This document shows, in pieces, positions 23,059 to 33,182 of a stretch of DNA of 64,000 nucleotides. Position 1 is the stretch's first letter. Every line of letters begins with the position of its first letter. The notes under the pieces were generated by a model, which worked only from the letters and a program-made list of their open reading frames with translations, searched no databases and had not been told where the DNA came from. The stretch spans positions 1-64,000 of the forward strand of contig MU857688.1 of the NCBI GenBank assembly GCA_033296725.1, read 5' to 3'. This stretch comes from Corynascus novoguineensis. Its lineage: Eukaryota; Ascomycota; Sordariomycetes; Sordariales; Chaetomiaceae. The position numbers were made by a program, and so were the translations under genes.

Positions 23059-24489
23059 CCCCCCTTTTCAACCTGCATGAAACCCCCTTGACTGGCATTC
23101 GTTGGCACCCGAATCCCCACCGCCAACCAAAACGCTCGGTCGCCGGCCCCGGTGAATTGGGTCTGCCACTCTCCCGGCAACGGTTCCCGCCAACCGCGTT
23201 GCGGCCCGGGCCTCACGCCAAGAGTTGGGCTCAACGCCAGCGCCCAAACAAGCGTTGCAGCCAACCGTCAAGATCGCGGAATGCTGATGCCGATGGACAG
23301 GGCGGCTGAGCGCGTCGCAGCCTGAATTGGCCATTGCTGCTTAAGTCAAGCCGAGACGTGCCCTTTCCCGAATCTGACGACTCAATCTCGCCTCCCTGCC
23401 ACGTCGAGTATGCTCGAGCGGACGAGCTTCCGCTCCATTCCCACCCCGGCCCGAGGCTGACAACCTTGGCTCGCCCTGCGATACACCGCCTTGGCCCTCG
23501 ACCATTCTGCTTCGCTTCCCGACGTGGAGCCGAACGTGGAGCTCCGGCATTCCCAACCTCTTATCAGCTGACGTTGTTTCATCGATCCTATGGCTGCTCT
23601 CCACAACAGCCTCCTCTCCCACCGCCTTGCGTCGGGTCACGATGGTCGACATTGGAGTCGACGTAATGATTGGCATGTTCACCGCAAGGCATTTCCCCAT
23701 TGGCCAATGAGATTGAGGCTGTTCTGGCTCTTGCTGGTCGCCATTGCTGCTGTCTTCAGCGATGCGACGCGGTTTAGCTCCCCACTCCAAGCCAGCATCG
23801 TCCACCTCCTTGCGCAATAAGGCCATGGTCTTTCCGTGGTCTACTAGACCTCACATAAAAAGCTGCGAGTCTCAGTTCTCTGGTTTTCGGTACCACATAG
23901 GTCCTCTGTGAATAAGCGCCCATGGCTGGGATCAAACTTTGCCCCCATACCGCCACGCGAGCAGCCTGACGATTCGATGTCTGCTCGTAGAAGGCTGGGC
24001 TGTTCCTTTCCAAGGCTATGTCCGATGGTGAAAGGCGCCAGGTTAATGTTTCTTCAGATTTGGGACTATTTCCCGTTCAATGATGAAAGTTGCCCTAAAG
24101 AGAGCTCAGAACAAAGGCGCGAAATTGGAGTAGTTAACGACTCGCTTCAGTGGTTTGAATTTGATGTAGGTATGGAGCCTCGAACAATTAGCCCTGGCTC
24201 AAAACTCATGGCCAGTCTGCCTGCAAGGCTACCGATCTCCGTGTTTTCGGTAACTCACCGACCGACATAACTTGGTTGGTGGTCGCACCTAGAAAGGTAT
24301 GCAGAAAGTCCGTTCTAAAGTGGTGGAGATTCGGAGTCGATGTATGCACTCCGTTCTGCACACCATTTCCAACCCCCCCAACTCCCAACCTTTTGAACAC
24401 ATACTCAAACGCCCCCTTCCGACAAGGTTGGCCAGTTCCGAGATTTTCCGTTTTCAAGACAGAAACCCGAGCCGCGGGCGATAACGTAT

Positions 24490-25376
24490 TACTGCCCTCG
24501 AAGTACGGAGTAGTGTGAAGCCAGTCCTGTTTGAACGCCTTCATGATGCCTTCCGTCTCCATAACTGTGCTTAGTTCCAGGAATGTTGGCGCTTTTTCCA
24601 CCTGACTGCGCTAATATGAACCGCCCCTTTCACTCTTCTTGCAGCCTTCTCTCTTGGTTCGAATTTCTGTCGGTCAACAAGATCGCTGTGTTGCAGCGCC
24701 GGGGGGATGCCCTCAGCAGAAGGGCGACACAGTGGCACATGTTTTTGCTCGATCATGTGCTCGCACCACAGGAATCATTTTCGAAAGCTAGGCTCAGAAT
24801 ACGGCCGGCATGCCCTCCGTCGCTGAAAAGCCAAGTCGCAGCAGACATTTTGGATAGACGGTCAAGCATATCGAGCGAGTTTGTGGTCGGATCGTCTTGA
24901 GTGTGAAGTCGTATGCATCGTGCCACGATCTCCAGCCATTGTCCCTTGCTGTAGGCCGAGATGCGCGAGACGAAACGGCTCTCGGTTCACATCATCTGGA
25001 AAAAATCCAACCGCTCCTGCTCCTCTTGCGCAGCCTTCTTCTGGAGGGAGGCTTCCTTGGTATCAACACACTCGTTGTTCGAATTGATCTCGCCCTCAGC
25101 TGAGCATGGTGATGTCTCCGTCCGCGTCGCAGAATTAGCCCACCGAGTATTAACCGGCGTCGAGTAGGTCGAATACATTGGGCTGACAGTCGGACGGATG
25201 GGGACGCCCCTTGGCGGCGGCGGCTTGGTATGTTCGTGCGAGGTCTTCACTGGCTCCTTGGTGGCTTTGACGGTTTCCCAGTGAGTTACCTGGGGCTTTT
25301 CAATCGAAGAATCAGGCAAATCGGTTTTGCTCTTCTTTTTGCGCAAACCAAAGACAGCACGAAGACGATTGGCCAT
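24490..25376 (-). pseudogene. Broken gene of unknown family
   Basis: Protein-like sequence runs on the minus strand through several interruptions. It starts with an ATG at 25376 (MANRLRAVFGLRKKKSK, basic N-terminus, then a Pro-rich linker) and continues to a TGA at 24987-24989. The same frame then goes on with credible protein sequence (RISAYSKGQWLEIVARCIR, then SKMSAATWLFSDGGHAGR). Around 24775-24785 the sense moves to another frame (WCEHMIEQKHVPLC, then GIPPALQHSDLV), and near 24575-24605 to a third (APTFLELSTVMETEG, then FKQDWLHTTPYFEG). I do not recognise the family. One stop and two frame changes without splice signals argue for a decayed gene; introns or sequencing errors could explain part of it. 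The 3' end is uncertain. Confidence 0.5.
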
Positions 25377-26307
25377 GGCGGCGGTCGTGTTTAAGTTTGT
25401 AGAATGATTTCAACAGATCAATTCTGGGTGTCAAAACGTGTTCAGTGCCGTTTAGATTGAGGACTCGGAGCTCCAGGTATGTGAGATCTGATCCTCCCTT
25501 GAGCCTTCGATTCACAAGGGCGCCGTCAAGAGACTCGCGGGGAACCACGCTCCTTTGTGAACCAGACGACGATGCCCTTTTTCAAGCAATTTCCGAACGG
25601 TGGCATCCCAGAAAGGCGCCATGGATTCAACAAAAAGGAACCGCAACGGCTGTGCCTTCCAAGACGGGTGTCTCCTCAACGCGGGGCGAGATGCTGGTCA
25701 TTATTTGCGGCTCCAATCTTAGCCTAGCGTGCTTTCCAGTGAGGCCGGGGAGCGTGGGGAAATCAGCACCCCGCTCCACATTGGACTCTGAGCCCAATCG
25801 CGATTGGTTTGCTGCAGCCAGTGACCCAAGCCACTGGCTATTCGAGCCGGGTCCTACGCTCAGCGCGCCAGCGTGTTGAACTTCAATTGTTCGGCTTCAA
25901 ACTTGTATACAAGCTGCGCAAAAACATATCCATTCGCAACTACTTCTATTCAGCCGCCTAAGTCATTGCTGCCTGTCTACCGACCTCCGACGTCCCACCT
26001 AGGCTGTCGCTTGATTGCAGCTAGTGGTGGACCAGGGTGGAGTTTTGGAGGAGTCGAACGCTGCTTACAGCACGCCCCGCGGTTGATCTGAGCATTGCCA
26101 AATTTCCCTTAGTTTAGGAGTCGCTAACCAGCGGCGATCATGTGAACACTGGCCATCAAGAAGGCAAAGGATAAACCCGTATCAAACAGATACTAGTCGT
26201 CGGGCGGCCTGTAGACCATCGACTAAGCGGGTCAACCCTCCAATCCTTCTCCAAACCACAAATTGACACGATTTACCGAATTCACTAGATTAGATCTAGT
26301 TTTCTCT
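25377..26307. other. Intergenic, no supported gene
   Basis: About 0.9 kb upstream of the broken gene. The frame at 25445-25879 (+) has no motif and reads against the presumed promoter. I see nothing else of note. Confidence 0.45.
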
Positions 26308-26733
26308 TCAGTGGTAACGATGCACGTGCTGCCAAATGCTTTGTTCCGGTTCTTCCTTGCCGTTTGCATGCAGGCTGTCGTATCGATCGCCCATGACCTG
26401 ACGTTCGGCGCTCTCTTTCAATTCTCTCTTCCCATTTTGCAACCGTTGCCGCCCATCGTCCGAAGCCCACTGCTGCTCTCCTTCAAGGGTCCACAAAGCC
26501 CACCACCGCTCTCTTTCGAGAGTCCATTCCCAAGGATTAAGCAGGTCAGCAAAGAAACTGGAGATGCCGTTAGGCCCCTCTGCCAGCTGCTTCAAGGGTT
26601 GCAAGAGGTCCATGTATGCTGTATGGAGCTTGCCAGCTTCGCCCTCTTCGATGGCTTTAGGCGGGTTGTCCCAGGTGGTTTCGGTCACGATCAGTCTCAG
26701 GCTTGCCGGCCCACTGATCTTATCCCGGAGCAA
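26308..26733 (-). CDS. Doubtful Trp/Glu-rich open frame, possible gene fragment
   Basis: A 141-codon open stretch whose composition looks protein-like: SLRLIVTETTWDNPPKAIE, then KLHTAYMDLLQPLKQLAEG, then NPWEWTLERERWWALWT. It has no ATG at its left limit, because the first codon is TTG, and a TGA lies about 20 codons upstream in the same frame. It is therefore either an internal exon, a fragment of a dead gene, or a chance frame. Position between two other decayed genes favours a fragment. I recognise no family. Confidence 0.28.
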   Translation of the reverse strand: MLRDKISGPASLRLIVTETTWDNPPKAIEEGEAGKLHTAYMDLLQPLKQLAEGPNGISSFFADLLNPWEWTLERERWWALWTLEGEQQWASDDGRQRLQNGKRELKESAERQVMGDRYDSLHANGKEEPEQSIWQHVHRYH

Positions 26734-26922
26734 CCCAACCGTTTCCCGTCAGTTCAACATTGCGGGTTGATCCGTTTGTGGCCAGGTTGGGGGGGAGGTA
26801 AGGGGAAAACATGAGCTCAAGGAACCGAAGATGGCGATGCAATGTGGGGAGATATGTTCCCTCAAGAACTGGGATGCAGCGAAGCCAGAGCTCACGCGGT
26901 AGGGTGACTGATCGTTTTAGTT

Positions 26923-28069
26923 GTATACCGGCCTAGCACATTAGACGAACTGGCGGTCCTCGTCGATACGATTGACGTTGTCTCTGAAGATAACGAAGCT
27001 TTAACGGAGATCGTAAGGCTTTGCGGTCCTTTCCTGATACTACACGGACGTACGATATCTTTCGTCGATCAGTCCGCCAAGGACTTTTTGCTCAATCAAG
27101 CGTATAATAGGATCTTCCCATCAGGTATAGAACATATACACTAGACGGTCTTTTCGCGATCGCTTCAAGTCATGAAGAAAACACTCCGCCGTGATATATA
27201 TAATCTTGGCGCTCCTGGATTCCCTATCGACAAAGTCACACCGCCGTATTTGCTGGCCATGTTACGGTACTCATACGTCTACTGGATCAACCATCTACGT
27301 GGTTGTGTCCCTAGTGAGAACGTGAACAAAGACCTCCATCACAAGTAGGGAATCGAGAATAGCCCTCTTCAGATGTACACTTCTACACTCGTATTCACCC
27401 CTGCCTGTAGCATAACAAGAATCAGTACGGGAATGAGGAGCCTAAATAGATCATCCAAAAACCGGTAATGGCAGATAATTGGAGCTCATGCCTACAAACG
27501 CTCGAGAGACATAGCCACTCTGTTAACTCCGTGGCCTGGTCGTACGATTCAACCCGGCTGGCGTCGGCGTCATACGACACACAGTCAAAATATGCTATCC
27601 AGCGACCGGCCAGTACGTGTCGACGCCCGAGGGCCATCACAGCTCTGTTAGCTCCATGGTCTGGTCGCACGATTCAACCCGGCTGGCGTCGGCGTCAGAC
27701 GACAAGACAGTCAAGATATGGGATCCAGCGACCAGTCAATGCGACTCAACGCTCGAAATCGGTCACTCTATCCACCACATTTAATTTCATAACTCCAATT
27801 GGGATCTTCTACACACAGAGAGTGGTACACTCGACTTAGGGCATGTCGCGGATTTGTCCTTAGGCCCTGTTTCTGCTGATCCTTTATTTGTTGGATATGG
27901 CTTGAGCGACAACAATACCTGGATCACATATCAAGAAGAGAACCTGATATGGCTGCCCCCCGAGTATCGGCCGTCATCTTCCGCAGTATCTGGAATGACT
28001 GTCTCGATTGGTTGTTCTTCTGGCCGCGTTCTGATTTTCAAGTTTTCAGATGGGAACCTGACTCTATAA
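26923..28069 (+). pseudogene. Decayed NACHT-WD40 (NWD/HET-E-like) gene
   Basis: Remnant of a fungal NLR-like STAND protein. The segment at 26923-27350 encodes the linker typical after the NACHT domain (RPSTLDELAVLVDTIDVV, then FVDQSAKDFLLNQAYNRIF, then LRRDIYNLGAPGFPID). It has in-frame stops at 27142-27144 (TAG) and 27346-27348 (TAG). After a frame change, two WD40 repeats follow at about 27485-27740 (SVNSVAWSYDSTRLASAS and VWSHDSTRLASASDDKTVKIW), separated by a one-base deletion. A TAA at 27782-27784 interrupts the link to the usual NWD C-terminus (LLHTESGTLDLGHV, then YGLSDNNTWITYQ, then LPPEYRPSSSAVSG), which ends at 28069. The NACHT domain and effector domain are absent, so the 5' half has been lost. 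In living relatives such proteins act in non-self recognition. Confidence 0.82.
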
Positions 28070-29525
28070 TAGCGACAACAGCGTTCTTCTGCTTTTCAAT
28101 CATCTGGATTCACTCAACTATTCCCTGTTATTTGTCTCTGGTTCTTTTGTCTTTCATAGCGTGCCACAAGAAGAGTATGGGAGGACTAATAACTTTTATA
28201 GCTTCCTGCGTTGGGTTGTAGCATTTTCGGGAAGTTTCCTCGAAAGTGTGACTTCCTACTGGCCCCGTTTCTCGCCCATTACCAGTTTTCTGATTATTTC
28301 CTTGTTTTTGCCTCCAATAAAACCCTAGCAATGAGGTCCACGTTAATGGAACGTACTAGCTTACAGGCACTTCGAAGATGTGTCTGAAGAATTGAACGCA
28401 GATGCGACAGCGGCGAGGGCGGACTGGTAATAAGGTAGGCCTGCATGCTAAGACAAGCATCTCCAATTGGCTAGCTCCACAGGTACTGTAGCAACTGTCC
28501 GGGACAGAAGAAAGGCCAGGAACATCTTCATCCACCCATTTTCGCTTTGAGTCCATTCTCTTCTTTGCATACATATATCCCTTTTCCGTCCAATAGGAGC
28601 AGCAATGACAATTTCATCGCTTTCCCCTGGTGCCTTTGGATTTGCAATTGCGAGGCGCCCTCGGGCCGCATGAATAGCAGCCTAAGAATTCTAAGTGCAA
28701 CAAAGTATGGATCCACCATTCTTGAGAAGCAGTAGGGCAATTTATTCGTCGTTCGAGACCGCAACATCCACCTCAGTTATGCAATTGTCAATAACCAGTT
28801 GCATTAATTATACCAGAAATCAGACAGTTCAACCTCTTCCGACGAAAACCCTAGTGGAAAGAAAGCCACCTAGAGAGGTTCTCCTAAAAGAATGCGGAGA
28901 AATTCAATCAATTCGCTGACGCGATCCGAGCCATCAAGGATACACATAATTATCCGTAGACGTCGAGGGAAATAATTAACTCGAGAAAAGCTTGGGGCAT
29001 GTGTACTGCGGCTGTAGGACCTCGCGTTTTTGCAAAGGAAACTTTCGGATCTGTAATAACTAGTTGGTTAGCAAAACCTAAGACGCCTAACAACTAACAC
29101 ACTGGCTTCTTTAAAAAAAACTGAGTTTCGGACTGCAGCATCTTACAGGCTGCTCCAAGCAGTCAACCTTTCGCCTTTGCCAGCACTGTCATGTTCTGAC
29201 TCCCAGGTTACGACGATACTTCCTGCCGGCTATGCCGCAAAACTAAACGCCGTTTTGTATCTAGATGCTTCTCCCTCGATTGCCTATTGAGGCTTCGTTT
29301 ACGTAACGTTCGAGGTTCAAGGAGATAGCGCTATCAACCAAAACAGAAGGTCGACGTTCTCGGCCGGATTTAGCAGATCCTTGCCACTGCAGTGCCTGCC
29401 TGGGGCTCCACAGTGTTGGCATTTTGGCGCTCACTTGCGTCAACTCCGATCCTTCAGTTCCCCAGCCCCTCCCAGAAAACAATCACCGATAAAATCCCTT
29501 TTGTCATCAACAACAACAACAAAAG
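28070..29525. other. Intergenic, no supported gene
   Basis: About 1.5 kb, rather AT-rich, between the NWD relic and the M20 peptidase. Frames at 28128-28767 are short and lack motifs. A CAA-type run (caacaacaacaac) lies at 29508-29521, directly upstream of the peptidase start, and is common in fungal 5' leaders. Confidence 0.45.
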
Positions 29526-31277
29526 ATGAAGTCTGAAGCAGCGCAAGTGCTGCCCCTCGACGCCGGGCTTCGGGATAGGCGCCCGAATCCGCATTCGCGC
29601 GGGAAGCGCTTTGCACTCACGTTTTTCGCCCTGCTGTTGTTTTGTTTCACACTGTTCGATATCGACCTCTTCGAGCCTGTTAAGCGGCTGTTACCTGGAT
29701 CATCGTCAGCGGCGCGTGAGGAGGTCTTCAAGTCGGGATGCAGCCAACCTGAGCCTCTGCTTCCCAGCAAGGATTCGGAGCTCGAAAAAGCATACGAGTA
29801 TATTTCAAGCAGCGCTTTCCGGAATGCTACCATCAAGCGCCTTTCCGAAGCTGTTCAGGTCAAGACGGAGTCGTTCGATGACCTTGGAGTCATCGGTGAG
29901 GACCCGAGGTGGGATGTCTTCTACAACTTTCATGCCTTCCTGGAGAAGACATTCCCCCGTATCCACGAGCAGCTGCAGGTTGAGAAAATCAACACCCATG
30001 GTCTGCTGTACACGTGGGAGGGCAGCGATGAGTCGCTGAAGCCGACGCTGCTCATGGCCCACCAAGACACGGTGCCCGTATCGCCCGAAACCATCAGTTC
30101 GTGGACGTACCCGCCCTGGAGCGGTGAGTACGACGGCACGTATGTTTGGGGCCGCGGCGCCAGCGATTGCAAGAACCAACTGATTGCTACCATGGAGACG
30201 CTCGAGCTGCTCCTCGAGGCCAACTTCCAGCCCAAGCGGACCATCCTCCTGTCCTTTGGCTTCGATGAGGAGTGTTCTGGCAAGCAGGGCGCCTCTCACC
30301 TGGCGGCCGCCATTGAGGAACGCTATGGCAAAGACGGGATCGCCGTGATTGTCGACGAGGGAAGCAGCTTCGAGCAGGCCTGGGGCACACTCTTTGCGAA
30401 GCCTGGCACGGCAGAGAAGGGCTACACCGACGTGCACATCACCGTCAGGGCTCCGGGAGGCCATTCCTCGGTCCCGACCGACCACACCAGCATCGGCATC
30501 CTCAGCGAGCTGATCACCAAGATTGAGTCTGAGCAATACCCCACCCGCCTTGAAAACTCGAACCCGTATTACACCCAGCTCCAATGCGGCGCCGCCTACT
30601 CCCCCGAGTTTCCCAGCAAGCTCAAGAAGCTCCTGGCCCGCCGTCACAAGTCCGCGTCCCACGGCACTTGCAAGGCCAAGCCTGATCGGCTTGCCATCGA
30701 AGCCGCCAAGCAAGGCCCCGCAATCAAGTACCTGATGCAGACGTCGCAGGCCGTCGACGTTATTTCGGGCGGCATCAAGGTCAACGCACTGCCGGAGCGC
30801 GTCACAGCCGTGGTCAACCACCGCATCAACATCGGCGAGACGCCGCAGGTGGTCAAGGACCGGCTGGCGGCGCTGGCGGGCGAGGTGGCGCGTGCGCACA
30901 ACCTGACGCTGCACGCCTTCGATGGCGAGGAGGGCCCGTCATCCGTCATCCTCTCGGCGTCGTCGCACGAGCTGCAGGTTGCCCCCGTGACACCTGCGGA
31001 TGGGGGCCCCTTCGCCGTTTTGGCGGGCACCACTCGCGCGCTCTACGGCGAGGAGGTTGTCGTCACGCCGGGCATCATGACGGGCAACACGGACACGCGC
31101 TACTACTGGGACCTGACACGCCATATCTTCCGCTTCGCCCCGGGTCTCGACCCGGAAGACGGACCCGGCCTCGGCCAGATCCACACCGTCGACGAGAAGG
31201 TGAGCGTGCGAAACCACGTTAACGCCGTCCGCTGGTTCACCCTGTTTGTGAGGAACATGGACGAGGCCGACCTGTAG
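29526..31277 (+). CDS. M20 family vacuolar carboxypeptidase S-type metallopeptidase
   Basis: Complete single-exon gene for 583 aa. It is a zinc-dependent M20 carboxypeptidase like yeast Cps1, which splits C-terminal residues from peptides in the vacuole. A short cytosolic N-terminus precedes a signal anchor at about residues 29-47 (FALTFFALLLFCFTLFDID), giving type II topology as in Cps1. Metal and catalytic motifs are present in order: MAHQDTVPV (His179, Asp181), WGRGASDCKNQL (bridging Asp214), GFDEECSGKQGA (catalytic Glu248 with Glu249), DEGSSFEQ, the dimerisation lid from about 300 (VHITVRAPGGHSSVP), and GNTDTRYYW near the end. Length fits fungal members. The ATG at 29526 has an A-rich context and is preceded by a CAA run. 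No gene partner nearby suggests a specific pathway. Confidence 0.92.
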   Translation: MKSEAAQVLPLDAGLRDRRPNPHSRGKRFALTFFALLLFCFTLFDIDLFEPVKRLLPGSSSAAREEVFKSGCSQPEPLLPSKDSELEKAYEYISSSAFRNATIKRLSEAVQVKTESFDDLGVIGEDPRWDVFYNFHAFLEKTFPRIHEQLQVEKINTHGLLYTWEGSDESLKPTLLMAHQDTVPVSPETISSWTYPPWSGEYDGTYVWGRGASDCKNQLIATMETLELLLEANFQPKRTILLSFGFDEECSGKQGASHLAAAIEERYGKDGIAVIVDEGSSFEQAWGTLFAKPGTAEKGYTDVHITVRAPGGHSSVPTDHTSIGILSELITKIESEQYPTRLENSNPYYTQLQCGAAYSPEFPSKLKKLLARRHKSASHGTCKAKPDRLAIEAAKQGPAIKYLMQTSQAVDVISGGIKVNALPERVTAVVNHRINIGETPQVVKDRLAALAGEVARAHNLTLHAFDGEEGPSSVILSASSHELQVAPVTPADGGPFAVLAGTTRALYGEEVVVTPGIMTGNTDTRYYWDLTRHIFRFAPGLDPEDGPGLGQIHTVDEKVSVRNHVNAVRWFTLFVRNMDEADL

Positions 31278-32329
31278 ACGGGCGAGAAGTGGTAGGTGCG
31301 ATGTGGAAATAGGACCTTAATGTTTCTAGAATATGGCACCGAGTTTAGGTTCTGTATCAATCTGTTCTCGCACTATCGAGGCGTTGATTGCACTTTAACG
31401 AGTAACGTATGTTACTCGTCCGGTTTCAATAATAACAATATACCAGAAAGTCGCTTTGGCTCCGTAGGAAATGCAGGTCGTATACCTCTTCCCATATTCG
31501 ACTCTTGAAACGTTGCGCCTCCGGACGAATATTCTCAACGATGCCCTTCGGCGTGAAACGAACCTCGTCTTTTGGGTATTGTTAGGCCATTGGCAAGGTG
31601 CATTTCCAGCCAAGCCTGTCAGCATATATGTAGGGACGCAGCTGTTCCTCGAATAAGCAAATCTACAGCCTCTTTGAGTCCCTGCCGTGCCCCTCCATCC
31701 CTGCCACAGCAATTGGTCTCCGCTGCAACAGCGGCCAAGTTTTTACCAAGCGCCTTTGTGGCTCAGCAGCAACATAACATGGTTCGCCGCTTCAGCTGCG
31801 GTAGAGCGGATGTCGCACAGCGGCCAGTCTTACGCCGCCATCGGGATGACGTTTCGGAAGATATCGCACAACGTCAAACCCCCTCCAATTGCTGAGCCTA
31901 AGTGGTTACACATACGCCTCACATTTGCTGCGGACGGGCCAAGTGGAGGGTCCCCGGTCGCTTCTAGGTCTCTGCATTTTGTGGCTTCCGGCGTCGGCGC
32001 GGGATGGCGGCGCTATCACGCCCTCTTTGAGGTTTGATTTGGGCGATCGGCTGCCAAGTTCGTGGGGTCTATTGGTTTGTTTTCGGGCGCCGGTAAACCC
32101 CGAATCTGCTGCAGTTTGTCTCAGTTACACCCTGGTTCGGGTTCTATATCAAGGCAGTACCTGCCAACACCCCCCCCCCTCCCCCCGGCCAGGTTGTGTT
32201 CACTCTCTGACGCATGATCCCGCTCAAAAAGAATTTGTTTGTTAGTTGCCTAGTGTCGCGCGCCTCTCCGATTTCGCCTGTTGAATCACTTCCGGCCACA
32301 TCGCTATCACTACGTACGGCGCCTTCACA
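31278..32329. other. Intergenic, no supported gene
   Basis: One-kilobase spacer between two plus-strand genes. It carries a CCCCCCCCCTCCCCCC tract near 32169-32184, about 150 bp upstream of the next start codon; this is a typical pyrimidine tract of fungal promoters. I see no gene. Confidence 0.45.
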
Positions 32330-32995
32330 ATGCCTGCCGTCTCCCGCGCCATCAACATCATCGCGCGCACAATACAAGCCCGTCGGCCATTTGAATATAC
32401 CAGCCCTCCTCCGTTTCCCTCATTTCATTACCCGCCCGACGACGACGACGATGATGATGATTCTGACGCCGTAATCGACGATGGGTCGTTCCGAGTCGAT
32501 CCGGACGATTTCTATGACGACGAGCACCTCGCGGGGGGCACGATAGCCGCTATCGTAGTGTCCATTATTGTTTTCTTCCTCGTTGTCGGCATCGTGCTCG
32601 CCTTTCTCCATCACCGCAGACGGAAGGCGAGGAAGGAAGGCGAGGTCGCCATGAAGGAGGGGAGCATATCGGTCACGCCGGCGCCTGCCGCGGCATCGGG
32701 AGCTCTTGACCCGCCGCCGCCGTACGACGAGGCTCAGCATCGAGGCCAGCCACATCATCACCCGGCGGCGGCGGAGCAGCATCACCAGCACCACCACCAC
32801 CACCACCAGTTGAATGATCCGAGTGGTGTCAGTGGCGTTGAGAACGAGGAGGATGAGGATGCGATCGGATCGCACGCTACCATTACGGATGGGCCAACGC
32901 CGGGGACGCTCGGCGGGATTGATGTGAACCAGGGGAAGGCCGTGCGAGAGGGGGACGCAAAGGGTAGGATGGGGGCGGGGACGGGGGGGAGTTGA
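32330..32995 (+). CDS. Single-pass membrane protein with Asp and His tracts, unknown function
   Basis: Single-exon frame of 221 aa. The N-terminal 68 residues are basic at first (INIIARTIQARRPFEY) and then strongly acidic, with eight consecutive Asp and DFYDDE. A single hydrophobic helix follows at about 69-92 (TIAAIVVSIIVFFLVVGIVL), ended by HHRRRKARKEG, which places the C-terminal part in the cytosol by the positive-inside rule. The tail has a PPPPYDEA motif, the kind of PPxY site bound by Nedd4-type ubiquitin ligases, then a His-rich stretch with six consecutive His, and an acidic end. This resembles fungal WSC/mid2-like or adaptor membrane proteins only in layout; there is no extracellular Cys domain. 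It converges with the GFA gene, with 187 bp between the stops. Confidence 0.7.
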   Translation: MPAVSRAINIIARTIQARRPFEYTSPPPFPSFHYPPDDDDDDDDSDAVIDDGSFRVDPDDFYDDEHLAGGTIAAIVVSIIVFFLVVGIVLAFLHHRRRKARKEGEVAMKEGSISVTPAPAAASGALDPPPPYDEAQHRGQPHHHPAAAEQHHQHHHHHHQLNDPSGVSGVENEEDEDAIGSHATITDGPTPGTLGGIDVNQGKAVREGDAKGRMGAGTGGS

Positions 32996-33182
32996 TGGGA
33001 AAGCGTAATGATAAAAATGGGTGGTGATGGACGATGGCGGTGGGAGTAATGGCATTGACATACATAGATGGGCCGCTGCCGGCATTTAAAAATGAGCCTT
33101 TTCCTTTGCGTTTCTCCAAAAAAAAAATGCCGCTGCTGTCATGGGCGATACTAGTTCCCTCTGTCATGTCTTTCTCACTGAT

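Larger units (their letters stand above)
21992..24480. other. Gene-poor spacer containing an assembly gap
   Basis: No supported gene. Overlapping frames on both strands at 22397-23830 are GC-rich shadows without motifs, and some run into the N block. The stretch holds the 10-N gap (23049-23058) and the inverted repeat that stops at its edge. Confidence 0.45.

Noticed and set aside
22397..23080. 227-codon plus-strand frame running into the N block
   Set aside because: It translates through undefined bases and has no family motif.
29805..30914. 369-codon open frame antisense to the M20 peptidase
   Set aside because: It is the mirror of a GC-rich coding frame; no motif, and the sense frame has the complete M20 signature.
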